A stretch of DNA of 64,000 nt from a bacterium 1XD8-76 (GCA_003611955.1 RAZE01000015.1:37342-101341), one strand, 5' to 3'. Numbered from the stretch's first letter, positions 49,825 to 59,063 are shown. Notes: a model not told the origin generated them from the sequence alone. Program-made: numbers and translations.

Positions 49825-50843
49825 GCTGCTTCACCGCCTTTCACTTTCTTCTCCTTCGTTTTCCCGAACAGAGTCTGAATTGCCGGAATAGCTGTTCCGA
49901 TAATAATAATCGCGCCGATAAAAACTTTCTGCCAGTATACGGAAATGCCCACCAGAATCAGACTGTTTGTCACCATCGTCAAAAGCAGCGTGCCGAGAAT
50001 ACAGCCTTTCAGTGTACCGATACCGCCGGTCATCCTTGTTCCGCCCAGAATGATGGCGGCGATCACTACCATCTCGCCTCCCGCATACTCATTCGGCAGA
50101 TATCTCATGGACATGACCGCATAACACAGCCCCGCCACGGAGGCTATCATGCCGTTGACAACAAAGATCCCGAAACGAATCTTCTTCACATTAAAGCCTG
50201 CCCGTTCCGCCGAAACTTCGTCGCCGCCGATCGCGTAGACGCCGCGGCCCACCATCGTATAGTTCAGCACAAGGTACGCCACAATGTAGACTGCCACCAG
50301 AATCAGGAAAGTCATCGGAAGCGTGGAACCCAGTCCCGTCTTCTCATTTTTCACCGTCAGCAGGGACAGCTCGGCAAATCTCTGCAGAGTGGACGGCAGA
50401 TCCATACGCGCCGCCTCAAAGGTTCCCAGAAGAATACCGCTGAAAAGAGAGGAGGTGCCAAGGGTGACGATCAGACTGGGGAATTTATATTTCACTATGA
50501 TAAAACCGTTGAGCGCCCCCATCAACGCGCCAAAGAACATTCCGATCAGGTATACGACAAACCACGGTCCGTCGTAGTTCGTCCTGATCGAGATCGTGAT
50601 CGCCAGATAACTGCTCAGCGCGGCGATCAGCGGGAAGGACACATCCGGCCCCGTGCTGACGAACGCGAGCAGAGCGCACACCGCGTACAGGGAGGGACAG
50701 ATCATGGAACGCATGATATCCACGATATTATTGTTCGCAAAAAATGCCCCGGAACGCGCCTGTATGATCAGAGCCAGAAAAATAATAATGAGAAATACCC
50801 AGAACTCTGTCTGTCTTAAAACTTTATTCATCTGCTTTTTCAT
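49821..50843 (-). CDS. Sugar ABC transporter permease (RbsC type), first
   Basis: A 340-residue CUT2 permease: ALLAFVSTGPDVSFPLIAAL, YKFPSLIVTLGTSSLFSGIL, YAIGGDEVSAERAGFNVKKI (the EAA-like cytoplasmic loop) and ILGGTRMTGGIGTLKGCILG. It lies 13 bases after the ATPase gene and overlaps the second permease start. Confidence 0.9.
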   Translation of the reverse strand: MKKQMNKVLRQTEFWVFLIIIFLALIIQARSGAFFANNNIVDIMRSMICPSLYAVCALLAFVSTGPDVSFPLIAALSSYLAITISIRTNYDGPWFVVYLIGMFFGALMGALNGFIIVKYKFPSLIVTLGTSSLFSGILLGTFEAARMDLPSTLQRFAELSLLTVKNEKTGLGSTLPMTFLILVAVYIVAYLVLNYTMVGRGVYAIGGDEVSAERAGFNVKKIRFGIFVVNGMIASVAGLCYAVMSMRYLPNEYAGGEMVVIAAIILGGTRMTGGIGTLKGCILGTLLLTMVTNSLILVGISVYWQKVFIGAIIIIGTAIPAIQTLFGKTKEKKVKGGEAA

Positions 50844-50856
50844 CTCATCTCACCCC

Positions 50857-52341
50857 CTATATCGCAGCTTCCGCCAGTTTGGCTTCCGTCAGATCATCGT
50901 TTTCCAGTACGCCGGTTATTCTCCCGTCATGCATCACAATGGCGCTGTCACAGGTTGCGATGACTTCTGCCGTATCATCCGATACCACGATGATCGCCAT
51001 GCCCTCCGCCGCCAGTTTATGCAGCAGTTTATGGATATCGTACTTTGCGCCGATGTCCACGCCCACTGTCGGGCCGTTCAGGATCAGTATTTTGGGGCTG
51101 TTCGCAAGCCATTTTGCAAGCACCACTTTCTGCTGGTTTCCGCCGGAGAGCGTCTGTACCGGAAATTCATGATTCTTTGTCGCGACGCCCAGCTCTTTCA
51201 CCCACTTTGCAGATTCCTCCACAAGAGCGTCGCCGCGGACAAAACCGATCTTGCTGGCCAGAGCGTCAAATCTTGTGACCGTTATGTTTTTAATGATGGA
51301 CTGAGGCAGGAAAAGTCCCTCCGTCAGGCGGTCTTCCGGAACAAGAGCGATCCCCAGTTCCTCCGCTTTTGACACATCTGTCAGTTTTGCTTCCTTTCCC
51401 TCCACCACGATTTTTCCCGCGGTCGGTTTATTCAGGCCGAACAACGACAGCGACAATTCCGTACGTCCGGAACCCAGTTGTCCCGTAACCCCCAGAATCT
51501 CTCCCTTATGTAATGAAAAACTGATATTTTCAAATCCCGGCGCGCTCAGATTCTCCACGCGGAGGACCTCCTCGCCGAATTCTTTCTTCTTATTGTCCAT
51601 CAGTTCCTGGTTGTCAAAGTGCCGTCCGGTCATATAGTAGGCAAATTTCTCTTCCGTCATCTCGGAGGCAGGACAGGAAATCACGTTTTCCCCGCTTCGC
51701 AGAATCGTAATACTGTCCGAAATCTCAAATACCTCATCCAGTTTGTGAGATACAAACAGAATCGTGATCCCGTTCTTTTTCAGATCGGCTATGATCTCAA
51801 AAAGCCGCTTTACTTCCTTCTTTGTCAGTGCCGTCGTCGGCTCATCCATGATGATCAGCTTAGCGTTATCCAAAAGCGCGCGGGAGATTGCGATCAGCTG
51901 CTTATCCGCAACCGGGAGCGTCTCCACCAGCGCGTCCATATCCACATTGAAATTGATCTTGGCAACCGCTTCCTCCGCTATCTTCCGGAACTCCTTCTTA
52001 TTCACAAATTTTTTGCCGTTCGCCAGAACCTGATTGAACGCCAGGTTCTCGATAACCGTCAGATTGGGAAAAATGGAAAAATCCTGATAGATCACCTGAA
52101 TGCCCGCTTTGATCGCATCCCCCGGAGTCATGACCGGATAGCTTTTCCCGTCCACCTCGATCGTGCCGCCGTCGGGCTTATAAAACCCGGATATCACTTT
52201 GATGATCGTCGATTTTCCACACCCGTTTTCGCCGGCGAGACAATGCGTCTCCCCCTTTTTGATCGTTAAATCTACTCCCTTCAGCGCATGAACACCACCG
52301 AAAGATTTTTTTATCCCCTTTACAGCGAGTATGTTTTCCAT
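50857..52341 (-). CDS. Sugar ABC transporter ATPase (RbsA/AlsA type)
   Basis: The 494-residue tandem ATPase has a first domain with Walker A GENGCGKST, LPVADKQLIAISRALLDNAK and IIMDEPTTALTKKEV. The second has degenerate Walker A GQLGSGRTE, signature LSGGNQQKVVLAKWLAN and ILNGPTVGVDIGAKYDIH. In the second domain GPTVG replaces the common EPTRG. The CUT2 family imports pentoses or hexoses such as ribose, allose or allulose. A GC-rich stem-loop at 52381-52410 separates it from the binding-protein gene. Confidence 0.93.
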   Translation of the reverse strand: MENILAVKGIKKSFGGVHALKGVDLTIKKGETHCLAGENGCGKSTIIKVISGFYKPDGGTIEVDGKSYPVMTPGDAIKAGIQVIYQDFSIFPNLTVIENLAFNQVLANGKKFVNKKEFRKIAEEAVAKINFNVDMDALVETLPVADKQLIAISRALLDNAKLIIMDEPTTALTKKEVKRLFEIIADLKKNGITILFVSHKLDEVFEISDSITILRSGENVISCPASEMTEEKFAYYMTGRHFDNQELMDNKKKEFGEEVLRVENLSAPGFENISFSLHKGEILGVTGQLGSGRTELSLSLFGLNKPTAGKIVVEGKEAKLTDVSKAEELGIALVPEDRLTEGLFLPQSIIKNITVTRFDALASKIGFVRGDALVEESAKWVKELGVATKNHEFPVQTLSGGNQQKVVLAKWLANSPKILILNGPTVGVDIGAKYDIHKLLHKLAAEGMAIIVVSDDTAEVIATCDSAIVMHDGRITGVLENDDLTEAKLAEAAI

Positions 52342-52444
52342 GATACCTCCTGTTACTTTTAACCCTGTCTTACATTGCGAAAGCCGCGCCTGAACATCTC
52401 ATGCGCGGCTCCCGCATACTTTTTGTTTTTTACAGTGTCACCGT

Positions 52445-53598
52445 TTAGAAATCGTAGTCATCGATATTCTCTGTTGTCAGAGTGATATCCGCCTGACCGA
52501 TCAGGCATCTGTTGATTCCCTGGGAAAGGCTCATGCTCTCATAGCCTTCCACGCCCGCGTTAAATCCGTCACCGTCTCCAATGTCCTCGCCGGCAAGAAT
52601 ATCTGCTGCCAGTTTGCACATTACGTAACCGGATACCTTCGGATCCCAAAGTTTCACCTTTGTGATCGTGCCGGACATAACATAAGGCTTAAAGCTGTTC
52701 GGTGTTCCCACACCGACTACCTTTACGTCAAGACCCAGCTCTTCCACTGCCTTCGCAATACCGGGGCAGTCTGTGGAAGCTACTCCTGTAAAGCCTTTCA
52801 GGTCAGGGTTAGCCTTTAACACTTCTTTTGCTCTCTCATAAGAGGTATCGATAGATTCTTCAGATTCGCAGGTGGGGATAGCTCCGTCGTTGATCAGTTC
52901 CATGTTCGGATATGCCTCTACCTGGCGATTGTACTGAGCGTTTGCGTATTCCATGTGCGTTGTGGAAGTCGTGTAGGCAACCATCATTGCGTACTTGCCT
53001 TCTTCACCCATATCCTCTGCCAGAGCGTCCATGATCGCTGCGCCAAAATTGTCAGCCGTGAATGCTTCCGTATCAAATAAGGTGTTCTCAAGGTTGGATG
53101 CTTCGTGAGAAATTACGACGATTCCCTGCTCCATAGCTCTCTTTAAGGAAGCTTCCAGCGCACCGGGATCGATCGGCACCACGCAGAGTGCGTCTACGCC
53201 CTGGTCGATCATGTTATCCACCACTTCTACCTGAGAAGCTGCATCCGCGTTAGCCGGACCTTTCTGGATGACATTGATGCCGGACTCTTCGCCGTACTCG
53301 TTTACACCGAGCTCCATACGCTTGAACCAGTCTGCTGTGTTGTCCTTTGTGACAACCGCAATCGTCCATTCAGATTTGTCTTTGTCAGATTTGTAGTTCG
53401 CAACGTTAAACAGGTCGTTATCTCCTGCTTCTGCCGGTGCCTCTTCTACCCCCCCGAGCTTTCCTCCGCGGGTGCTTCCTCTGCCGCTGCCGCTTCCTCC
53501 GTAGCTGCAGCCGGAGCTTCTTCTGCGCTGTTGCCGCAGGCAACCAGTGTGGAAACGGTCATCGCTGCAACTAAGAATAACGCAATTTTCTTTTTCAT
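52445..53598 (-). pseudogene. Sugar-binding lipoprotein of the ABC importer, frameshifted at a G7 run
   Basis: ATG 53598 follows AGGAGG. The first part is a lipoprotein signal (KKKIALFLVAAMTVSTLVAC, Cys as lipidation site) and an Ala/Glu linker, ending at TAG after EESSGG. The break lies in seven consecutive G (minus strand, about 53450-53456). One extra G restores the frame into VEEAPAEAGDNDLFNVANYK and on to the periplasmic-binding fold, in which YERAKEVLKANPDLKGFTGV and VVGVGTPNSFKPYVMSGTIT are typical of ribose/allose-type proteins, up to 52445. The fold itself is intact. Either a sequencing/assembly slip or true loss or phase variation. Confidence 0.85.
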
Positions 53599-53665
53599 GT
53601 TCCTGTTCCTCCTTTTAAGTTTTATATGTATATGCATTTCTGCATCCCTTAATGGGCTCTGTGAC

Positions 53666-53689
53666 AGATATCCGGAATGCCGGATATCT
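53666..53689. promoter_or_regulatory. 10-bp inverted repeat between lacI-type gene and binding-protein gene
   Basis: AGATATCCGG and CCGGATATCT flank a 4-base spacer. It could terminate the regulator transcript or act as an operator for the transport operon. Confidence 0.5.
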
Positions 53690-53694
53690 TCTGT

Positions 53695-54708
53695 TTACAG
53701 TTTCCGGATCACAACCTCCGAATCCAGATATACTTTCTGTGCCGCTCCGTTGGGAAAAGCCATCTTATGGATCAGCATCTCCATCGCTTTTTTTCCCATC
53801 TCCCCGGCATCCCGTCTGATAAAATTAAATCCGCTGCCGATGATGTCAAGGGCTTCTATCCTGTCCAGCCCGATACAGGCGATATCCTCCGCAATTTTCA
53901 TGCCATGTTCCTGCAGAGCCTTTAAAAATCCCATGCTGATATTGTTGTTGCAGGTCACGACCGCGGTGGGACGATTCTCCATATCCAGCATCTGACAGGC
54001 ATGTCTGTAAGCCTGCGAGACGGAATAGTCCCCAAAATAGCAATAACTCTCATCATAGGGGATCTGATACTTTTCCAGCGCGTCCCGGTATCCCGCCTGC
54101 CTGATACGGGCGAGGCCTCTGTCCAGGGAAGCATTTATGATGCCGATCTTCCTGTGTCCTGCCAATATCAGCTTCTCCGTCGCCTCATACATGCTCTTTC
54201 TGTCTTCAAAAAAGATACCGTCAAACCGTTCAAACGCCGCCGGCTCCCTGTCCATCAAAATCACCGGAACATCCAGACCCTCGATCAGCCTGGTCACCGT
54301 TTTTCTCTGTTCCGATGTATCGTAATCCGTGGCGGGCGTATAGAGCATCCCCCTGACCCGGTAATCCTTCAGCGTCTTCAATGCCTTATAATCTTTTTCC
54401 GCATTGTCATCCGAGTTGAAACACATCAGCGTCAGATCGTTTTTATCCGCAATGCTGGAAGCTCCCCGCAATAGTTCCCCGAAAAACGGGTTGTCGATCT
54501 CCGGCACAATAATTCCCACAATAGAACTGGTTCCGTAAGAAAGGTTTCTGGCCACCGTCGAGGGAGAATACCTTTTTTTTCGGATGATCTCCTCCACCCG
54601 CTCTCTGGTGCCGCTGTCCACGGAAGCAGACCTGTTCAGCACTCTCGAGACAGTTGCCTTCGATACACCGGCTTCCCTCGCAATATCAGTAATCGTAACA
54701 TTTCCCAT
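53695..54708 (-). CDS. LacI-family transcriptional repressor
   Basis: The 337-residue protein begins with the LacI HTH (VTITDIAREAGVSKATVSRV, LNRSASVDSGTRERV) and hinge YSPSTVARNLSYG. A periplasmic-binding-like sensor follows (SSIVGIIVPEIDNPFFGELL, GHRKIGIINASLDRGLARIR, AVVTCNNNISMGFLKALQEH). It probably represses the sugar importer and isomerase genes around it. A 14-bp palindrome lies 39 bases before its start. Confidence 0.92.
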   Translation of the reverse strand: MGNVTITDIAREAGVSKATVSRVLNRSASVDSGTRERVEEIIRKKRYSPSTVARNLSYGTSSIVGIIVPEIDNPFFGELLRGASSIADKNDLTLMCFNSDDNAEKDYKALKTLKDYRVRGMLYTPATDYDTSEQRKTVTRLIEGLDVPVILMDREPAAFERFDGIFFEDRKSMYEATEKLILAGHRKIGIINASLDRGLARIRQAGYRDALEKYQIPYDESYCYFGDYSVSQAYRHACQMLDMENRPTAVVTCNNNISMGFLKALQEHGMKIAEDIACIGLDRIEALDIIGSGFNFIRRDAGEMGKKAMEMLIHKMAFPNGAAQKVYLDSEVVIRKL

Positions 54709-54746
54709 CTCTCATTACCTCTTAATTCTTATGGGTATTTTTCTTG

Positions 54747-54760
54747 TGAAACCGGTTACA
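54747..54760. promoter_or_regulatory. Cre/LacI-type operator upstream of the regulator gene
   Basis: TGAAACCGGTTACA fits the CcpA cre consensus TGWAANCGNTNWCA at all positions and is also a typical LacI-family dyad. Confidence 0.6.
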
Positions 54761-54884
54761 TCTTCGTTAAGAATACCCGCTTTTAAACAATTTGTCAACC
54801 CATTTCTTCCGGTTCTGCGCTCTATTCTATGTTTTCACCAAAAAACGATCCGTATTTTTGTGCACTATAGATAAATATCTCTTC

Positions 54885-55364
54885 TCAGTATACGGTCTTC
54901 TCAAATTCCACCAGCTGGTCAAACTCCTTCTCCACGATAGCCGCCATCTCCGGGGTAAGCCCCTGCATATGCTCTGCCTCCAGCCATGCGTCCGCCATCA
55001 CTCTACCCATCTCAGGCCCCACGATGAAGCCGCCCATGCACAGAACGTTGGTATTGTTCACCTGTTTAGCCCTTCTCGCCTGGTACACGCTCTCACATAA
55101 GGCCGCGTAAACACCCCGGTGTTTGTTGCAGATAATGCTCACGCCCATGCCCGTTCCGCAGATGGCGATGCCTCTGTCATAGGTTCCGCTCTGCACGCCT
55201 TCGGCCACTTTTACCGCCACATCCTGAAACAGATCCGGGCTCTCCGGGTCCACATCCGTGATATCATAACCCTGCTGCACCAGATGGTCCCGAATCGCGT
55301 TTTTCAGATCGAACCCGCCGGGATCTCCGCCGATGATGATCTTTTTCACCTTTTCGTTTTTCAT
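54885..55364 (-). CDS. rpiB: RpiB/LacAB-family sugar-phosphate isomerase
   Basis: ATG 55364 follows AGGAG; the ATG at 55412 precedes the operator. The 159-residue protein has IIIGGDPGGFDLKNAIRDHL, AICGTGMGVSIICNKHRGVY with the active-site Cys, ARRAKQVNNTNVLCMGG and PEMGRVMADAWLEAEH. RpiB acts on ribose 5-phosphate, and some members on allose 6-phosphate. The companion allulose-type epimerase makes allose/allulose phosphates plausible substrates (inference). A palindrome lies just upstream. Confidence 0.87.
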   Translation of the reverse strand: MKNEKVKKIIIGGDPGGFDLKNAIRDHLVQQGYDITDVDPESPDLFQDVAVKVAEGVQSGTYDRGIAICGTGMGVSIICNKHRGVYAALCESVYQARRAKQVNNTNVLCMGGFIVGPEMGRVMADAWLEAEHMQGLTPEMAAIVEKEFDQLVEFEKTVY

Positions 55365-55387
55365 TTTTTCTCCTTTCTTCCCGTTGA

Positions 55388-55401
55388 TGAAACCGGTTTC
55401 T
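55388..55401. promoter_or_regulatory. Operator palindrome before rpiB
   Basis: TGAAACCGGTTTCT contains the perfect 12-bp dyad GAAACCGGTTTC, near-identical to the site before the LacI-type gene. Confidence 0.6.
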
Positions 55402-55418
55402 TGCCGCCGCAAAAAAAT

Positions 55419-56021
55419 TTACTCTATGTTTCTGTGGTTTGCCTCCATGTCATCATAGCTGAGTCCCATCTCATCTTTCACAAGGATCGCTATAATGTCC
55501 ATCAACAGATAGATGTGCTGTTCATACTGATTTCCCATGGGCTGTTCTGTCAAAACCACATCATGCTGCTTCGGTGCGTCCGGCTCCGCATGCTTCTCGT
55601 CCATATACACCGTAGAATGCACGAACAGTATGATATCCGCATAATTCTTCGCAAGGTTTCCCTCCGGCAGGGCCGTCACCATGGCGATCTTCGCCCCCGT
55701 CTTTTTCGCCTGCTGCACGATCCTTCTGTGGATGCCCACATCCCCTCTGCCGTCGCAGATGATAAACAGGTCTCCCTCGTGCATTCCGATCGTGGTATCA
55801 TCCATCAGCCAGTAGGCGGGTTTCCCGAGATGCGCAAGCCTCATCACGAATCCTCTCATGGAAATACCTTCCCTTCCCGTTCCGTGGACGAAAATATGCT
55901 TCGCCTCAACGATGGCGTCCACGAAGGTTTTGAGTTGTTCCATATCCAGCTGTGAAAAGATCGATGCGTGCTCTTCCACAATGGCTTTGGAAAATTTTTG
56001 GTACGTTTCGATGTAACTCAT
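55419..56021 (-). CDS. SIS-domain sugar-phosphate isomerase (second PHI-like)
   Basis: The 200-residue protein carries a SIS fold: FVHGTGREGISMRGFVMRLA, WLMDDTTIGMHEGDLFIICD, GRGDVGIHRRIVQQAKKTGA, IILFVHSTVYMDE. The family is that of 6-phospho-3-hexuloisomerase, but the canonical GSGETES loop is GRGDVGI, so the substrate may differ from that of hxlB. It is the first gene of the rpiB transcript, with a promoter at about 56069-56102. Confidence 0.8.
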   Translation of the reverse strand: MSYIETYQKFSKAIVEEHASIFSQLDMEQLKTFVDAIVEAKHIFVHGTGREGISMRGFVMRLAHLGKPAYWLMDDTTIGMHEGDLFIICDGRGDVGIHRRIVQQAKKTGAKIAMVTALPEGNLAKNYADIILFVHSTVYMDEKHAEPDAPKQHDVVLTEQPMGNQYEQHIYLLMDIIAILVKDEMGLSYDDMEANHRNIE

Positions 56022-56068
56022 TTCTTCTCTCTCCTTTTTATTATTTGGACGTCTGTGTGTCCATAATC

Positions 56069-56108
56069 ATTATATATCACTATTTGTCTCCTCTTGTAAA
56101 CCGTTTCC
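56069..56108 (-). promoter_or_regulatory. Promoter with overlapping operator for the SIS-rpiB operon
   Basis: Minus strand: TATAAT at 56069-56074 and a TTTACA-like -35 about 20 bases before it. GGAAACGGTTTAC at 56096-56108, one base short of the GAAACCGGTTTC dyad, overlaps the -35 region. Confidence 0.4.
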
Positions 56109-56111
56109 CAT

Positions 56112-56152
56112 AAAAAAAGCTTCCGAACCGTACATAAAGTTCAGAAGCTTCT
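56112..56152 (-). terminator. Terminator of acpP
   Basis: Minus strand: GAAGCTTCTGAAC and GTTCGGAAGC stem, followed by TTTTTTTAT. Confidence 0.85.
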
Positions 56153-56179
56153 GCATAGACTCTCTCTATTTCATATCGC

Positions 56180-56416
56180 TCAGGCATCGATCCCCTGATC
56201 CTTGATAAACCGGATCACATCCCCGACAGTTTTGATGTTTTCCAGATCGTCAGAGGGGAACTCCACTCCATATTCCTCTTCACACTGCATAACCAGCTCA
56301 AATAAATCCAGGGAATCCGCGTTCAGATCATCCTTGAAGGAAGTCTCTTCCGTGATCTCGCTCGCATCCACCGTTCCCAGCTGCTCTTCTATGATTGCCG
56401 CAATTTTTTCTAACAT
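56180..56416 (-). CDS. acpP: Acyl carrier protein
   Basis: ATG 56416 follows AAAGGAGAC. The 78-residue acidic helical protein has LNADSLDLFELVMQCEEEYG, with the Ser of DSL for 4'-phosphopantetheine, and VEFPSDDLENIKTVGDVIRF. It carries acyl chains in fatty-acid synthesis. It stands alone with its own terminator, not next to fab genes. Confidence 0.95.
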   Translation of the reverse strand: MLEKIAAIIEEQLGTVDASEITEETSFKDDLNADSLDLFELVMQCEEEYGVEFPSDDLENIKTVGDVIRFIKDQGIDA

Positions 56417-56520
56417 TTCCTTGTCTCCTTTTTCATCTAGCCTTATCACATTATTTCTGCTTCGGGTTGGTTTTTAAGCAGACGACTTTTTGGTCTATAC
56501 AGAGTATAGTTAGGCTTTTC

Positions 56521-57363
56521 CTATTTGTCAAGCATATACTGATAAATTTCTCGTTTACCTACTCCCCTGTCCTTTGCCACCGCTTTCATCGCCTCTTTTC
56601 GTTCCATTCCCGCCTCCTCATATCTCCTCATATGCTCCTCGATGCTGAGGCTTAAAAAGCTCTCCTGGCGCTCTTTTCTCTTCTGCTGGAGGCTTTTTCC
56701 CTCTACTACAAGAACATATTCCCCGCGGGGCTCTTCCGCCTCATAGAGGGCGACCGCAGACTTCAGCGTAGTCGGTATCACCGTCTCAAATTTTTTGGTC
56801 AGCTCCCTGCAGATCGTAATATTTCTGTCCCCCAGCGCCTCATAGAGCTCTTGCAGCGTGCGCTTCAGGTGATGCGGAGCCTCGTACAGGATTATCGTCC
56901 TCGTCTCCCCTTCCAGCAGTTCCAGAATCTCTGCCTTCTCTCTTTTTTCTGAAGGCAGAAACCCCTCGAAACAGAATCGCCCCGTCGATAACCCGGATAA
57001 CGTCAGAGCCGTGATGCAGGCCGCCGCCCCTGGCAGGGATGTCACGGTAATACCTTCCCTCTGACAGAGTTTTACAAGCACCTCCCCGGGGTCCGAGATG
57101 GCCGGTGTCCCCGCGTCCGTAATCAGGGCGACATTCTGCCCCTCCTTCATCTTCTGCACAAGTACCTGTGCCTTTTCCACTTTATTATATTCATGGTAGC
57201 TTGTCATAGATGTCTTAATATGAAAATGATTTAATAGCTTGATACTGTTTCTCGTGTCCTCCGCCGCGATCAGATCCACCGCCGCCAACGTCTCCAGGAC
57301 ACGCGGCGTCATATCTTTCAGATTTCCGATGGGGGTGGCGCACAGATATAATGTTCCGGGCAT
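56521..57363 (-). CDS. rsmI: 16S rRNA cytidine-1402 2'-O-methyltransferase
   Basis: 280 residues with LYLCATPIGNLKDMTPRVLE, AAEDTRNSIKLLNHF, ALITDAGTPAISDPGEVLV and EGFLPSEKREKAEI, diagnostic of RsmI (tetrapyrrole-methylase fold). It methylates the ribosomal decoding centre. It ends the series HD-decarboxylase-gmk-yaaR-holB-ricT-methylase-rsmI, as in other Firmicutes. Confidence 0.95.
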   Translation of the reverse strand: MPGTLYLCATPIGNLKDMTPRVLETLAAVDLIAAEDTRNSIKLLNHFHIKTSMTSYHEYNKVEKAQVLVQKMKEGQNVALITDAGTPAISDPGEVLVKLCQREGITVTSLPGAAACITALTLSGLSTGRFCFEGFLPSEKREKAEILELLEGETRTIILYEAPHHLKRTLQELYEALGDRNITICRELTKKFETVIPTTLKSAVALYEAEEPRGEYVLVVEGKSLQQKRKERQESFLSLSIEEHMRRYEEAGMERKEAMKAVAKDRGVGKREIYQYMLDK

Positions 57364-57389
57364 TTGTTTCCTTTCCGCGGCTGCGCTTT

Positions 57390-58133
57390 CTAATAGCCGT
57401 AAATGTCATGGATCTCAGGTGTGTAGACACCCGGGCTTTGGAAGACGATCAACGGCTTCTCCACTTTTATCCTGGACTTTCCGCCTCTTACCGCCTCAAT
57501 CAGAACCATATTGGGTTCCCTGTCAACAAAGGGATATACAAGCTGCATACGTTTCGGCTCCAATCGGCATTCGGTCATCGTCACAAGAATTTCCGCGAGG
57601 CGAAAAGGGCGATGAACCAGATAAAAGTGCCCTCCCGGCATCAGCAATTTTGCGGTCATCAGAGCGATATCCCGAAAAGTACAGCACACTTCATGGCGCG
57701 CGATAGTCTTTGACATATCCGTGTTCCGCAGACCGTGCTGCCCGATCATATAGGGAGGGTTACAGGTTATCACATCAAAAGAGGCCGCCTCAAACAACCT
57801 GTCAGCCTCTCTGATATCTCCTGTTATAATCTCTATCTTATCCTCCAGACCGTTCAGCTTTACGCTCCGCCTTGCCATATCCGCACTTTCTCTCTGAATC
57901 TCGATCCCCCAGAGATGGGAAATTTCTGTCCTGGCCTCCATCAGGAGCGGCAGAATCCCCGTTCCCGTGCCGATATCCAGAAGTCCATCCCCTCTGGCAT
58001 CCCTCGCAAAGCCGGCGAGAAGTACAGCGTCCATCCCAAAACAGAAGCGCCCCGGGTCCTGGATAATGCGATATCCGTTTCTCTGCAGATCATCTACCCG
58101 CTCACCGGGCATGATCAGTTTACTTTCTTCCAT
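57390..58133 (-). CDS. tRNA1(Val) adenine-N6-methyltransferase-like (TrmN6/YabB)
   Basis: The 247-residue SAM enzyme has LLDIGTGTGILPLLMEARTE, IEIQRESADMARRSVKLNG and the N6-type motif TCNPPYMIGQHG. RFCFGMDAVLLAGFA near the start is characteristic of the YfiC/TrmN6 family. It probably methylates A37 of tRNA-Val. It lies between rsmI and ricT, as yabB does in B. subtilis. Confidence 0.88.
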   Translation of the reverse strand: MEESKLIMPGERVDDLQRNGYRIIQDPGRFCFGMDAVLLAGFARDARGDGLLDIGTGTGILPLLMEARTEISHLWGIEIQRESADMARRSVKLNGLEDKIEIITGDIREADRLFEAASFDVITCNPPYMIGQHGLRNTDMSKTIARHEVCCTFRDIALMTAKLLMPGGHFYLVHRPFRLAEILVTMTECRLEPKRMQLVYPFVDREPNMVLIEAVRGGKSRIKVEKPLIVFQSPGVYTPEIHDIYGY

Positions 58134-58142
58134 AACGCATTC

Positions 58143-59063
58143 CTACTCATCGAGCTTGGACAGCTGTTCCTTTTTCTCTTTCTTCTCTAATTTTTCAAGT
58201 TCTTTCAACTCTTTCAGCTCTTCTGTGGATGTGTCGCCTTTTTTGTTCTTATGGCGCCGTTTAAACCGCAGCTGCTCCACCTTGTACTCTTTGAGCTCTT
58301 TCTCATCGTTGACTTCCACCAGTACTTTCACAAGCTGGCGCAGTATGTTGACGCTGTGCACTTCGCCCTTCAGCCCGTCCTCGGTCGTCACATAATCCCC
58401 CACATTCGGCAGTTTGCGGTTCAGCTCCTCGTAGATCTCTTCCTCGTTGTTGAGGCAGCACATCAATCGTCCGCAGACGCCGGAAATCTTAGTCGGGTTC
58501 AGGGACAGATTCTGCTCCTTCGCCATCTTGATGGAAACCGGCGCGAACTCTGACAGATAGGTATGGCAGCATAGCGGCCTGCCGCAAATGCCGATGCCCC
58601 CCACGATCTTCGTCTCGTCCCGCACTCCGATCTGGCGAAGCTCAATTCTCGTCTTAAAGACAGCAGCGAGATCTTTTACCAGTTCCCTGAAATCGATCCT
58701 CCCGTCCGCCGTAAAGTAAAACAGCACTTTGTTGTTGTCAAAAGTGTACTCCGCGTCGATCAGCTTCATCTCCAGATTATGCTTCTTAATCTTTTCCAGG
58801 CAGATCCGGAACGCTTCCTTTTCCTTCTTTCTGTTCGTCGCTTCCTGCTCCATATCCTTTTGCGATGCAAGCCGCAATACGGGTTTCAAAGGCTGCACTA
58901 CCCTCGTCTCCTCGATGTCCCTGGGCGGCATAACCACTGTGCCGAACTCAATTCCCCTGGCTGTCTCCACGATCACATGATCGTCTCTTTTTATTGTAAA
59001 TTCCCGCGGATCAAAATAATAAATTTTGCCCGCCGTACGGAATCGTACACCGATTACTTTCAT
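58143..59063 (-). CDS. ricT: RicT/YaaT (PSP1-domain) regulator of RNA maturation
   Basis: The 306-residue protein has an N-terminal PSP1 domain (VGVRF-type start, EFGTVVMPPRDIEETRVVQP). Cysteines in GGIGICGRPLCCHTYL and GVCGRLMCCLN ligate an Fe-S cluster in the RicAFT complex. The C-terminal third is Lys/Glu-rich. RicT affects RNase Y processing and sporulation in Bacillus. It sits between holB and the tRNA methylase. Confidence 0.92.
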   Translation of the reverse strand: MKVIGVRFRTAGKIYYFDPREFTIKRDDHVIVETARGIEFGTVVMPPRDIEETRVVQPLKPVLRLASQKDMEQEATNRKKEKEAFRICLEKIKKHNLEMKLIDAEYTFDNNKVLFYFTADGRIDFRELVKDLAAVFKTRIELRQIGVRDETKIVGGIGICGRPLCCHTYLSEFAPVSIKMAKEQNLSLNPTKISGVCGRLMCCLNNEEEIYEELNRKLPNVGDYVTTEDGLKGEVHSVNILRQLVKVLVEVNDEKELKEYKVEQLRFKRRHKNKKGDTSTEELKELKELEKLEKKEKKEQLSKLDE

